A stretch of 7,318 nt of DNA, taken from positions 1-7,318 of the forward strand of contig SKVE01000523.1 of NCBI GenBank assembly GCA_007129635.1, given 5' to 3'. The DNA comes from Planctomycetaceae bacterium. Its GTDB lineage: Bacteria > Planctomycetota > Planctomycetia > Pirellulales > Pirellulaceae. The notes under the pieces are model-generated. The model was not told where the DNA came from. It saw nothing but the letters and a program-made list of their open reading frames with translations, and searched no databases. The first letter of the stretch is position 1, and every line of letters starts with the position of its first letter. Positions 1-6,911 of this stretch are shown piece by piece. The translations under genes were made by a program, and so were the position numbers.

Positions 1-1718
1 ACAGCATCATCGTTGGAGAAAACCGTGTTGGCAGAATCAGAGTACTGGTGCGTCCAATCGTCAGTGTTGGGGATGGCGCCGTCCCGAGCCAGCACCAAAC
101 GATCCGCGTGCGGGATGACGCGCCCGCCGGCCGGTGAGAACTGTGCCAATGCGTCCTGCAGGACGCTGCCTTTCATCGTTTCTTCGCCCAAGCTCAAGAT
201 CGCTTGGCCACCGAACGGTCGCAGCATGTCGTAGATTTCTGTCAGGCTGGTCTGCCAGTCGATCGCTCGACCACCATCGGAATCCGCTGCCAGCATGGCC
301 GGATCCTGGACCACGATCAAAGACGAGATATAACGAGGGTACTGGGCCGACAAACGCTTGGGCTCGTGGGGCAGCAGAGCGATTCGCGTCCCGTACAGTC
401 CGGCATCGTCCCACCGACGCCGCAACTGCTGGATCTTCGACGGCTGCGTATCGATGCCGATCAGCTTCAGATCGGTCTGGCTCGCAAGCTGTTCCATCAA
501 TCGACCGTCCCCGACACCGACAAACAGTGCGTAACCGTCGCGCACGCCCGTCTCGGCGATGATCGTCGCGGCTTGTTCCGCCGCTCGCTGGTCTTCCGGC
601 TCCAGCGATTCCGTCGTTTCCTCTTCCGATGTTTCTGCATGCCGGGTTGGCGGGCCATCGATCGCTGCGCCGAAGCAATACATGGCGCCCGCGTCGGTGG
701 TCAGGATCAAACGGTTGTGTGCCGCCAGGATCGAATACACCGGACCGTCCAATTGGTCCTGCAACTGGGCGACTCGACGTACCAGTTCCGGATCCTCCAG
801 ATGTCCGCTGCCTTCCGCCCCCCCGTCGCTCAATCGATACTTCTGACCATGATTGAAATAGAACTGGCCATCGGTCCTGACCTGGTACCCGCCCTGCGGC
901 TTGGCTCGCATGTTCATGTGGAGCAGATCCCCCGTGTGCCGATCCACCAGCACCGGTGGCGTTCGCCCTCCCGAGACGACCAGCCGGTCTTCGCTGGCCG
1001 CCAAGTATCCCTGCGGTGCCAACGCAGCGAACGCATAGGCACCGCCGTGCGGTTGAGCTGCCCAATTGGCCCCATCGCCAGTATTCGCCCAAACCACTTG
1101 GCCCGAGTCGGCTTGCAACGCGTACAGGAACGTTCCGTGCATCGGCCAGATCCCGGCGCCGAAATACACGATGCCGTCCGCGATCACCGGTCCACCGCGG
1201 GCCGGCCACATGCTGATGATTCGTTCGTTGCCCAGCACCCGTTGCGGGGCAGGCGCCGCGCGAAAACGCCATTGCAACTGGCCCGTTTCCGCATCCAGGC
1301 AGTACAGATGCCCATCGTCCGAAACGCAGTAAACGCGGCCGTCGGCGGCGGCTGGTGCCAATCGCAGCGGTCCATCCGTGTAATCACGCCACAGCTCGTC
1401 GCCGCTGTCCAGGTCATAGGCCGTCAAGCGATCCGAGACCATCGACGCCACGAACAGCTTGTCACCCCACACGATGGGCGAATACGAACGATCGAATTCG
1501 AGCTTGTCGCCATCGTCGCCTTGAGGCCGCCACGCAGGCCGCGGCGTGGGAAGTTGTCTGACCCAGTGCAGATGCAGCGTTTCAGGCAATTCCGTGGACA
1601 GCCGACCTTGTCGCCCCGCATCGCCGCCCCACATCGGCCAATCTTCCGCGTGAAGCTGGACCAACCAGCTTGAGCAAAGTGCGAAACAGATCGCTAACAC
1701 CGATTTCCGCAACATCAT
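1..1718 (-). CDS. Exported PQQ-type beta-propeller protein with internal methyltransferase-like domain (partial, C-terminus off the left edge)
   Basis: The first 572 codons of an uninterrupted frame run off the left edge. Residues 1-24 look like a Sec signal peptide (MMLRKSV, hydrophobic core, probable cleavage after LHA), so the product is probably periplasmic or otherwise exported. Residues 27-350 carry propeller repeats of the PQQ/BamB type: WPMWGGDAGRQG, then units such as LTAYDLDSGDELW, LYCLDAETGQLQW and LYALQADSGQVVW. An acidic linker (about 360-376) leads to a Rossmann-like segment (about 376-512) with a GxGxG loop (GVGDG, 401-405), a following GIDTQPSK strand and an MLRPFGG motif typical of class I SAM methyltransferases. 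A second propeller block appears to begin at DDWTHQYSDSANT (553-565). AAGGAG lies 4 bases before the first ATG (1718) and 7 before the second (1715); the second may be the real start. Substrate is unknown; PQQ binding is not shown by these repeats alone. Confidence 0.88.
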   Translation of the reverse strand, partial: MMLRKSVLAICFALCSSWLVQLHAEDWPMWGGDAGRQGRLSTELPETLHLHWVRQLPTPRPAWRPQGDDGDKLEFDRSYSPIVWGDKLFVASMVSDRLTAYDLDSGDELWRDYTDGPLRLAPAAADGRVYCVSDDGHLYCLDAETGQLQWRFRAAPAPQRVLGNERIISMWPARGGPVIADGIVYFGAGIWPMHGTFLYALQADSGQVVWANTGDGANWAAQPHGGAYAFAALAPQGYLAASEDRLVVSGGRTPPVLVDRHTGDLLHMNMRAKPQGGYQVRTDGQFYFNHGQKYRLSDGGAEGSGHLEDPELVRRVAQLQDQLDGPVYSILAAHNRLILTTDAGAMYCFGAAIDGPPTRHAETSEEETTESLEPEDQRAAEQAATIIAETGVRDGYALFVGVGDGRLMEQLASQTDLKLIGIDTQPSKIQQLRRRWDDAGLYGTRIALLPHEPKRLSAQYPRYISSLIVVQDPAMLAADSDGGRAIDWQTSLTEIYDMLRPFGGQAILSLGEETMKGSVLQDALAQFSPAGGRVIPHADRLVLARDGAIPNTDDWTHQYSDSANTVFSNDDA

Positions 1719-1753
1719 CCTTCTCCTTGCAAGACCACCTGTTCATCACTTCC

Positions 1754-1781
1754 AGTCTACCTGGCATTCCACCCGCTGCAA
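1754..1781 (-). promoter_or_regulatory. Possible sigma70-like promoter for the propeller gene
   Basis: Read on the minus strand, TTGCAG (1781-1776) and TAGACT (1759-1754) are separated by 16 bases, with the -10-like element about 35 bases upstream of the ATG. The -35 match is weak (three of six) and the -10 match moderate (four of six). Planctomycete promoters are poorly defined, so this is only a candidate. Confidence 0.25.
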
Positions 1782-1918
1782 CCGGGACCTCACCGTTCGG
1801 ATCCGTGCGATGGCGTCCTGGGATCGAGGCTTGAACGATTGCGCCTCCTTCGCCAAAGCCTTCGCAGCAGACAGGCAGCCCTAGCATTCGTCTGTCGGTC
1901 TTCCTGGCACACTGCTGG

Positions 1919-2278
1919 TTGTTGGTGCTGTTTCCGCCCGGTTGTTGTCCGTGCAGTTTCGGCCCGATCGGTTTCCATTTTCTGCCGTACATGCTGCTGC
2001 TGGGGCTACCCACGCTCCTCCTGGGATTCGTCGCGCCGGATTGGGTGGTGACGCATCGTGCGCTGTTTTTTGTTGCCTACATCGTCAACTATGTCGTGGC
2101 TGGCCAGTCCCATACCAGCACGCGGCGGCCTGCCTTGAAGTCTCGCTGCACGTGGCGACAGATGGATGCCCTGGTCTGCCGCCGCTTCGGCTGCCAGCAT
2201 CTACCGTTCCGTGGGAATCCTCCCGGGCCTACGGCACCCTTGTCGCCAGCGAACGAATTCCCGCTTAGTCTCCAGTAG
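1919..2278 (+). CDS. Possible small two-helix membrane protein, hypothetical
   Basis: A 119-codon frame beginning at TTG (1919) predicts two membrane segments, about residues 20-39 (FLPYMLLLGLPTLLLGFVA) and 45-62 (around LFFVAYIVNYVVAG), preceded by a cysteine cluster (PPGCCPC) and followed by a basic tail ending at TAG. By eye, third codon positions are mostly G or C, as in the real genes of this window, which is the main reason for listing it. Against it: no Shine-Dalgarno sequence is visible before the TTG or the later ATG (1991), the frame is open upstream to 1835 without a good start, and the last 55 residues are low-complexity and Arg/Pro-rich. It may be a remnant, or its tail may be frameshifted. 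I do not recognise the family. Confidence 0.25.
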   Translation: MLVLFPPGCCPCSFGPIGFHFLPYMLLLGLPTLLLGFVAPDWVVTHRALFFVAYIVNYVVAGQSHTSTRRPALKSRCTWRQMDALVCRRFGCQHLPFRGNPPGPTAPLSPANEFPLSLQ

Positions 2279-2304
2279 CCGTCGCCCGGCCGTCTCCTTC
2301 TTGA

Positions 2305-2433
2305 TCGCGTGCATCGTTCGTTTTCCGTTTCGAGTCCAGAATCGACCGACAGTTGGCTCAGGAAACGGTTCGAGCCGTAGCGGGTGGCCTGCGTGTGGTG
2401 AATTCCGTGGAAGTTTTGATCGGCGGCGCCTGA
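2305..2433 (+). pseudogene. Start-less fragment resembling the C-terminal half of a BON domain
   Basis: This 42-codon frame follows a TGA (2302-2304) and ends at a TGA (2431-2433). It contains RQLAQETVRAV, then AGGLRVVNSVEVLI. That pattern (amphipathic helix with LAQE..R, then G, then VVNxVxV strand) matches the second half of BON domains, small lipid- or membrane-associated modules often present as short proteins in planctomycetes. No ATG or GTG lies between the upstream stop and the conserved part, and no adjoining frame supplies a clear N-terminal half. The simplest reading is a remnant of a decayed BON gene. The similarity is judged by eye over about 35 residues only. Confidence 0.3.
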
Positions 2434-2448
2434 TGGATGGGCCCGCGT

Positions 2449-3540
2449 TTATTTCGACGAGTCGGGTTCGGTTCCGCGGGCGTTAGCTAGTAAACTCCGC
2501 AGCCGGCGGTCGAGGTTCTCTTTTCCGTAGGAGACTTCCAACCCGACCTCGACCGCCCATAACTCGCATGGTCCCACGCGTTGGATTTCCAGCTTGACCA
2601 AATCTTTGCAGGTGCACAGAATCGTGTCCACGCCGGGCATGGTTTCCACCCACCTCGCCAGTCGTGCGACCTCGGCGTCCGGATAGGCGTAGTGGTCGGG
2701 TAGTGCTCGGAACCCGATCACCCGACAACCCAAGGTATGCAGCGTGTGGAGGAATCCCTGAGGATTACCGATCCCGCAGAATGCCGCCACGGTTCGGCCT
2801 TGCAGATAATCCAGCGATCGTCGTTGCCCATCGGCGGCGATCAAGCCGATCGGCTGGTGGACGACTTCGATCCAATCCGCCGCTGGGGCCAACCGTCTCG
2901 CGCGGTCTCGCAACGCGGATCGCTGTTCGGCCGAAATGGCATCGGCACGAGACAGAGCGACCACATCGGCTCGAGCCAATCCCGCCACGGGTTCGCGCAG
3001 GGTACCGCGAGGCAAGACGTGGTCCCAGCCGAACGGTTCGAGCGCATCCAGCAGCACCACATCCAGATCGCGGTGGATGCGGCGGTGTTGAAATCCGTCG
3101 TCCAGCACGATGAGGTCACAACCCTCACGGCGGATCGCTTCGTGAGCGGCAGCGACTCGATCGCGATGCTGCACGTGTACCAGACCCGGAATCCGGGCTG
3201 CCATTTCCATCGCCTCGTCGTTCGGTTGGCCGTCGCGAGCCTTGTAGCCGCGGCTGACCACCGCCGCCGTGCGACCGTGTTGGCGGAACCACCGGATCAG
3301 CCACAGGACCAGCGGCGTTTTTCCGGTCCCGCCGACCGTCAGGTTCCCGACGCTGATCACCAGCGCCGGCACTCGGTGGCTGGTCAACAGGCCTCGGTCG
3401 TAAAGCCGATTTCGGCAGTAGGTGACCAACCAATAGGGGATCGCCAGCAATCGTAGCGTGGTGCGCATCAAGGCGGCAACCACGCCGGTTCGCTGCCCGC
3501 TGACCAATTCGCGAAACGGGGAAGGATTTTCCAAGCTCAC
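2449..3540 (-). CDS. lpxK: Tetraacyldisaccharide 4'-kinase LpxK
   Basis: LpxK phosphorylates the 4' position of tetraacyldisaccharide 1-phosphate to give lipid IVA, the sixth step of the Raetz lipid A pathway, at the cytoplasmic face of the inner membrane. Seen in order: a hydrophobic N-terminal helix (about 27-42) for membrane association, a P-loop GNLTVGGTGKTP (65-76), SRGYK (96-100), NDE (107-109, probable equivalent of the family's GDE catalytic segment), the hallmark DDGFQHRR (147-154), GIGNPQGF (256-263), PDHY (281-284) and TCKDLVKL (310-317, usually TEKDAVKL). At 363 residues it is slightly long. The GTG at 3540 has GAGGAG only one base away; the in-frame TTG at 3534 is seven bases from the same site and may be the true start. 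It lies 61 bp downstream of the isocitrate dehydrogenase gene on the same strand, so cotranscription is likely. It implies an LPS-containing outer membrane. Confidence 0.95.
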   Translation of the reverse strand: MSLENPSPFRELVSGQRTGVVAALMRTTLRLLAIPYWLVTYCRNRLYDRGLLTSHRVPALVISVGNLTVGGTGKTPLVLWLIRWFRQHGRTAAVVSRGYKARDGQPNDEAMEMAARIPGLVHVQHRDRVAAAHEAIRREGCDLIVLDDGFQHRRIHRDLDVVLLDALEPFGWDHVLPRGTLREPVAGLARADVVALSRADAISAEQRSALRDRARRLAPAADWIEVVHQPIGLIAADGQRRSLDYLQGRTVAAFCGIGNPQGFLHTLHTLGCRVIGFRALPDHYAYPDAEVARLARWVETMPGVDTILCTCKDLVKLEIQRVGPCELWAVEVGLEVSYGKENLDRRLRSLLANARGTEPDSSK

Positions 3541-3541
3541 G

Positions 3542-3547
3542 CTCCTC
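3542..3547 (-). promoter_or_regulatory. Shine-Dalgarno site that bears on the lpxK start
   Basis: GAGGAG on the minus strand (3547-3542) is one base from the GTG at 3540 and seven bases from the TTG at 3534. The spacing favours TTG as the initiation codon, which shortens LpxK by two residues. Confidence 0.5.
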
Positions 3548-3601
3548 GAATCGATCGTCGATCTCCGTTGGCGTGCGGGGCAACGTCTGCCTTACGTCGT
3601 G

Positions 3602-4696
3602 TTACATCCGAGCACAGATCGCGTCGGCCATCTCTTGCGTGCCCACTGCGGTCGGATCATCTCGATGCGGTTTCATGTCGTAGGTCACGTCCTTCCCCTC
3701 GGCGATCACAGACGCCACCGCTCGTTCCAGACGATCGGCCGCCTCCGTCTCGCCCAGATGCTTCAGCATCAGCATGCCGGACAGGATCAGCGCGGTGGGA
3801 TTCACCTTGTTCTGGCCCTTGTACTTGGGTGCGCTGCCGTGCGTCGCTTCGAAGACGGCCCCCTCGGGACCGATATTCGCGCCCGGTGCGACCCCCAAGC
3901 CGCCGACCAATCCCGCGCCCAGATCGCTGACGATATCGCCGTACAGGTTGGCCATGACCAACACATCGTACAATTCGGGCTTTTGCGTCAACTGCATGCA
4001 CATGTTATCCACGATGCGCTCTTCGAATTCGATCTCCGGATACCGCTCGGCCACTTTCGTCGCCGTCGCCAGAAACAACCCGTCCGAGTACTTCATGATG
4101 TTCGCTTTGTGGACTGCCGTGACCTTGCGGCGGCCGTTGTTGCGAGCGTAATCGAAGGCGCACTGGACGATTCGTTCTGTCCCGGAGATGCTGATCGGTT
4201 TGATCGATACGCCCGTTTCCGCTCCGCTGGTCTTGATCTTGCGGTCCGATGGCAACGAGTTGACGAAATCGATCAACTGGCTTGTCTCTTCTCGTCCTGC
4301 CTCGAATTCGACCCCGGCGTACAAGTCCTCGGTGTTCTCCCGAACAATCACGATATCGACGCCCACTTCACTGAAGAACGAGCGGACTCCGGGGTAGTAC
4401 TTGCAGGGTCGGATACAGGCGAACAGCCCCAGTTCCTGGCGCAAGTACACGTTGATGCTGCGGAATCCGGTGCCGACCGGGGTGGTGATGGGTGCCTTCA
4501 GCGCACATCCGGTCCGACGGACGCTTTCCATGACTGAATCGGGGATCGGCGTACCGGTCCGCTCCATCACATCGATACCGGCCTCCTGGACATCCCAGTG
4601 GATGGCAACGCCCGTGGCATCGACGCACTTGCGAGCCGCTTCGGCTAATTCCGGTCCGACGCCATCGCCGTTGATCAGGGTGACTTCATGAGCCAT
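3602..4696 (-). CDS. icd: Isocitrate dehydrogenase, short (NAD-IDH-like) form with NADP-type cofactor residues
   Basis: This enzyme oxidatively decarboxylates isocitrate to 2-oxoglutarate in the cytoplasmic TCA cycle. The 364-residue protein has the isocitrate/isopropylmalate dehydrogenase fold: NGDGVGPE (9-16), the substrate loop RSINVYLR (79-86) with the Ser and Asn that mark isocitrate rather than isopropylmalate use, IRP (95-97), [11 protein letters not shown] (120-130), [11 protein letters not shown] (196-206), [17 protein letters not shown] (250-266, metal-binding Asp254 and Asp258) and [11 protein letters not shown] (284-294). Length and N-terminus resemble the short NAD-dependent type, but Lys291, Tyr292, Val298 and Tyr339 match NADP-binding residues of E. 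coli Icd (K344, Y345, V351, Y391). The E. coli Arg395 position is proline here. AGGAG lies 5 bases before the ATG at 4696. The gene is probably first of a two-gene unit with lpxK. Isopropylmalate or homoisocitrate dehydrogenase is unlikely given the SxN loop. Confidence 0.92.
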   Translation of the reverse strand: MAHEVTLINGDGVGPELAEAARKCVDATGVAIHWDVQEAGIDVMERTGTPIPDSVMESVRRTGCALKAPITTPVGTGFRSINVYLRQELGLFACIRPCKYYPGVRSFFSEVGVDIVIVRENTEDLYAGVEFEAGREETSQLIDFVNSLPSDRKIKTSGAETGVSIKPISISGTERIVQCAFDYARNNGRRKVTAVHKANIMKYSDGLFLATATKVAERYPEIEFEERIVDNMCMQLTQKPELYDVLVMANLYGDIVSDLGAGLVGGLGVAPGANIGPEGAVFEATHGSAPKYKGQNKVNPTALILSGMLMLKHLGETEAADRLERAVASVIAEGKDVTYDMKPHRDDPTAVGTQEMADAICARM

Positions 4697-4972
4697 GTTC
4701 GTTCGCTCCTGTTATTTCGAATCCGATGAGAGGGAAGTTTTCGGACAAGCGACCAGCACTGCCCCGGTCCGAACCAAGCCGCCCATTATCGCCACTGGCG
4801 CCAGATGTTCAAGGACCGGTAAACGGCCGGTGGGACCAGATGACGTCCGACCGTCGATCTGGTAGGATCAGGGGACTCATCCCGGGCAATCACGAGTTGA
4901 CGTTACCGCTAAATGGATCGCTTTGATCGATGAGGTCGAACTCCCAAGAGTATTTTCGCAAGTAGGGCCGTC
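4697..4972. other. Divergent intergenic region between icd and the sensor kinase
   Basis: These 276 bp should hold promoters for both flanking genes. On the plus side TTGACG (4897-4902) is followed by TTTGAT (4922-4927) with a 19-base spacer, a weak candidate. I see no good consensus promoter toward icd. A short dyad, ACCGG with CCGGT (4815-4831), is present but too small to interpret. No small ORF here is convincing. Confidence 0.5.
4897..4927 (+). promoter_or_regulatory. Weak promoter candidate for the sensor kinase
   Basis: TTGACG (4897-4902) is a five-of-six match to a -35 box. The best -10-like hexamer, TTTGAT (4922-4927), lies after a long 19-base spacer. It is about 46 bases upstream of the ATG at 4973. 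Confidence 0.2.
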
Positions 4973-6163
4973 ATGATGAATCCGACCGAAGAAAATGTCA
5001 CCACGTTCTTCGCTCCGGCGGGCCGCAGCGATCCTGCGGAATTACAGCGGCAGCAGGCATCATGGATCGGTGTCCCATTGCTCCAGCCGATGATCGACGC
5101 CATGTCGGAGGTGGTTTTGATCCTGAACCAGAACCGGCAGGTGATCGGCGCGAATCGGCGTTTGTTGGAGTTGTTGGACTGCCAGATCCTTGATGTGTTG
5201 GGAAAACGGCCGGGCGAGTTGGTTGGTTGCCGCAATGCGGAAGTTGGGCCGGACGGGTGCGGCAGTGCCCACGAGTGTGTGACTTGCGGGGCGGTCGAGG
5301 CGGTGTTGCAGAGCCAGCGGAGCGAGGATCGGGTGTCTCGCGAGTGCCGGATCACGTTGAAGGAACCGGTGGGCGGCGCCTTGGACTTGCTGGTCAGCGC
5401 CACCGCAGTCGATGTGGATGGTCAGCGCTACACGATCGGGGTGCTGAAGGATATCAGCGACCAGAAACGACTGGCCGTTCTGGCTCGGATGTTCTTTCAC
5501 GATGTGATGAATACGGCCGGCGGCATCCAGGGCTATGCCGAATTGATTCGAGAAAGCCTGCCGCAGGATTCACCGGAAGGTGAGGAGATGGCGGAACTGA
5601 CCGAGTTGGCCGAACAATTGATCGAGGAGATTCGGGCTCAACGGGACCTGACCTATGCCGAAACGGGCGATCTGGAGCCTGAATTCGAGGAGGTCGACGC
5701 GGCCGAGTTGCTGGTTCGGCAACAGCATCTGTTGGCCAAACACCCGGTCGCGGTCGGGCGGCGGATCGATGTGATCGTCACGCCGGGCGTCACCCTGGTA
5801 AGTGACCCGCGACTGCTGGGGCGGGTGTTGAGCAACATGATCAAGAATGCCTTGGAGGCGGCCCGCGCTGGCCAGGTCGTTACGGTCCGCTGCGATTCGG
5901 TGGACTCGGACCTGGAATTCCATGTGCACAATCCGCAGGTCATGTCCCGCGAGGTGCAGATGCAGATCTTTCAACGTTCGTTCAGCACCAAGTCGGGCAG
6001 CGGACGCGGGATCGGCACGCACAGTATCAAGCTGCTGGGCGAGCGGTATTTGGGCGGAACCGTTCGCTTTGTCAGTTGCGATGGCCACGGCACCACGTTC
6101 TCCATCCGTCTGCCTCGATCTCCCGCGCTGACACAGCGAGAGGAAACCCACTGGTCGGTTTGA
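4973..6163 (+). CDS. Soluble PAS-domain sensor histidine kinase with a four-cysteine motif
   Basis: The 396-residue protein is a cytoplasmic two-component sensor with no signal peptide or membrane segment. A PAS-like domain spans about 36-165, ending in VLKDISDQKRL. Within it lies Cys86, Cys96, Cys102 and Cys105 (GC, GCG, then CVTCGA), a possible metal, haem, Fe-S or redox site. The H-box is MFFHDVMNTAGG with the probable phospho-acceptor His176. The ATPase part has an N-box NMIKNALEAA (288-297), IFQRSFSTKSGSGRGIG (332-348) combining F- and G2-boxes, and a C-terminal GTTFSIRLP strand. The G1-box Asp is replaced: the segment reads HNPQVM (319-324). The start is ATG 4973 or the adjacent ATG 4976; only a weak AGGG precedes them. 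No response regulator lies beside it, so its partner is elsewhere. I recall similar kinases from planctomycetes and deltaproteobacteria; the signal is unknown. Confidence 0.9.
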   Translation: MMNPTEENVTTFFAPAGRSDPAELQRQQASWIGVPLLQPMIDAMSEVVLILNQNRQVIGANRRLLELLDCQILDVLGKRPGELVGCRNAEVGPDGCGSAHECVTCGAVEAVLQSQRSEDRVSRECRITLKEPVGGALDLLVSATAVDVDGQRYTIGVLKDISDQKRLAVLARMFFHDVMNTAGGIQGYAELIRESLPQDSPEGEEMAELTELAEQLIEEIRAQRDLTYAETGDLEPEFEEVDAAELLVRQQHLLAKHPVAVGRRIDVIVTPGVTLVSDPRLLGRVLSNMIKNALEAARAGQVVTVRCDSVDSDLEFHVHNPQVMSREVQMQIFQRSFSTKSGSGRGIGTHSIKLLGERYLGGTVRFVSCDGHGTTFSIRLPRSPALTQREETHWSV

Positions 6164-6182
6164 AAAGGGCCGGCTAGCGAAG

Positions 6183-6204
6183 GGCGGTAGGGTGATGGAC
6201 CGCC
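6183..6204. terminator. Hairpin in the convergent gap, possible bidirectional terminator
   Basis: GGCGGT (6183-6188) and ACCGCC (6199-6204) form a perfect 6-bp stem with a 10-base loop, placed in the 56-bp gap between two convergent stop codons. No T-run follows on either strand, so a standard intrinsic terminator is not shown. Position is the main argument. Confidence 0.3.
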
Positions 6205-6219
6205 GAGTGCTGTGGCATC

Positions 6220-6906
6220 TCAGGCGGCTTTTCGCGCGGCCGATCGAAGCTGGTACAAGCAGGTATTCCCTTGCTTGCCGACCTGCTTGGCGATACGCAT
6301 CTGGCGCAGGCAGTAAGCGATCCGTTGAGCGATCCAGCGGGGGATATCCAGCGATTGGGCCAGATCGGCCGTATGGAAGGGGCTGGGCAATTCACCGGGC
6401 AACAATCGCACCAGATCCGCGCCTTTCTGGAACCGATGGAGTTCGGCGATCCGCAGCAGTTTCTGATCCTCGACCAGATGATCGTTCTTCCGGCGGCGAC
6501 GGCGGCGGCCATGCCCCGGGTACCGCAACTCGTCGATCTCGACCAACGGGACTTCCAGCGTCAGGTTCCGGTGCGGGAAGACGCGGGTGAAATACACCAG
6601 TTCGTGGAACAGATCCAGGATCGTGCCCTGTTTTGGGCTGGCGCGACGCCCCAGGACTCGTCCCCCCCGCCCTTCCAGCCGCACGATACTCTTGCGCGCC
6701 ACAATCGGCTTGACGACCAGCACGCGGTGGCCGTCGGCCAGCAGCGCAGCGATCTTATCCCGGATCGCGGCCAGCGAACCATGCTGGATCTCGATCAAGC
6801 GATCGTCTTCCAACACGTCGATGCGATAGCTGCCCAGTCGCGCCTCGATCTGCGCCGGGCTCGTAGCATAATACTCCTTCAGTTGACGGTGCAGCGAGGT
6901 TTCCAC
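6220..6906 (-). CDS. Predicted PD-(D/E)XK nuclease-fold protein with C-terminal winged-helix-like region
   Basis: The 229-residue product starts METSLHRQLKEYYA if read from GTG 6906. Its N-terminal third fits the alpha-beta-beta-beta-alpha-beta order of the restriction-endonuclease-like fold: helix with Glu2, strand QIEARLG, strand YRIDVLE with Asp30, strand RLIEIQH with Glu39 and Gln41 (ExQ variant of ExK), helix AAIRDKIAALLADG with Lys51, strand HRVLVVKPI. A basic patch GRRRRRRK (133-140) could touch nucleic acid. The end (about 176-220, FHTADLAQSLDIPRWIAQRIAYCL) looks like a winged helix. The frame is open to a GTG at 7050, but no ribosome site lies there, the extra 48 codons have less G/C-biased third positions, and AGGGAG lies five bases before GTG 6906. 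I recall related uncharacterised (DUF) proteins in planctomycetes; nuclease activity is inference. It converges on the kinase gene. Confidence 0.82.
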   Translation of the reverse strand: METSLHRQLKEYYATSPAQIEARLGSYRIDVLEDDRLIEIQHGSLAAIRDKIAALLADGHRVLVVKPIVARKSIVRLEGRGGRVLGRRASPKQGTILDLFHELVYFTRVFPHRNLTLEVPLVEIDELRYPGHGRRRRRRKNDHLVEDQKLLRIAELHRFQKGADLVRLLPGELPSPFHTADLAQSLDIPRWIAQRIAYCLRQMRIAKQVGKQGNTCLYQLRSAARKAA

Positions 6907-6911
6907 CAGGG

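Larger units (their letters stand above)
1719..2448. other. 730-bp stretch without a confident gene
   Basis: This stretch separates the divergent-side start of the propeller gene from the 3' end of lpxK. No frame on either strand gives a convincing complete protein. Two plus-strand segments look coding-like without forming proper genes: a hydrophobic reading frame at about 1862-2278 and a BON-like fragment at 2305-2433. They lie in different frames and are separated by stops. The minus-strand frames here are arginine- and glycine-rich and look like shadows. I infer decayed genes, or a small unrecognised gene, rather than plain regulatory DNA. I see no tRNA-like cloverleaf, strong terminator or tandem repeat. 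Confidence 0.5.

Noticed and set aside
61..1272. Long open frame of about 400 codons on the minus strand in another phase of the propeller gene
   Set aside because: Its product is Gly/Arg-rich low-complexity sequence, and it overlaps the true frame, which carries the conserved domains.
204..1673. Long open frame on the plus strand (about 489 codons) across the propeller gene
   Set aside because: It is antisense to the propeller frame, which has recognisable repeats, a signal peptide and a ribosome site. The plus-strand product is Arg/Gln/His-rich with no motif, as expected of a shadow in GC-rich DNA.
3458..4537. 359-codon plus-strand frame antisense to icd
   Set aside because: The opposite strand encodes a clear isocitrate dehydrogenase with all family motifs; the plus-strand product shows no recognisable domain.
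4815..4831. ACCGG/CCGGT dyad upstream of the kinase
   Set aside because: A 5-bp stem in GC-rich DNA is expected by chance, there is no T-run, and it does not align with a promoter.
5570..6151. 193-codon minus-strand frame antisense to the kinase
   Set aside because: The plus strand has the H-, N- and G-boxes of a histidine kinase; the antisense product is featureless.
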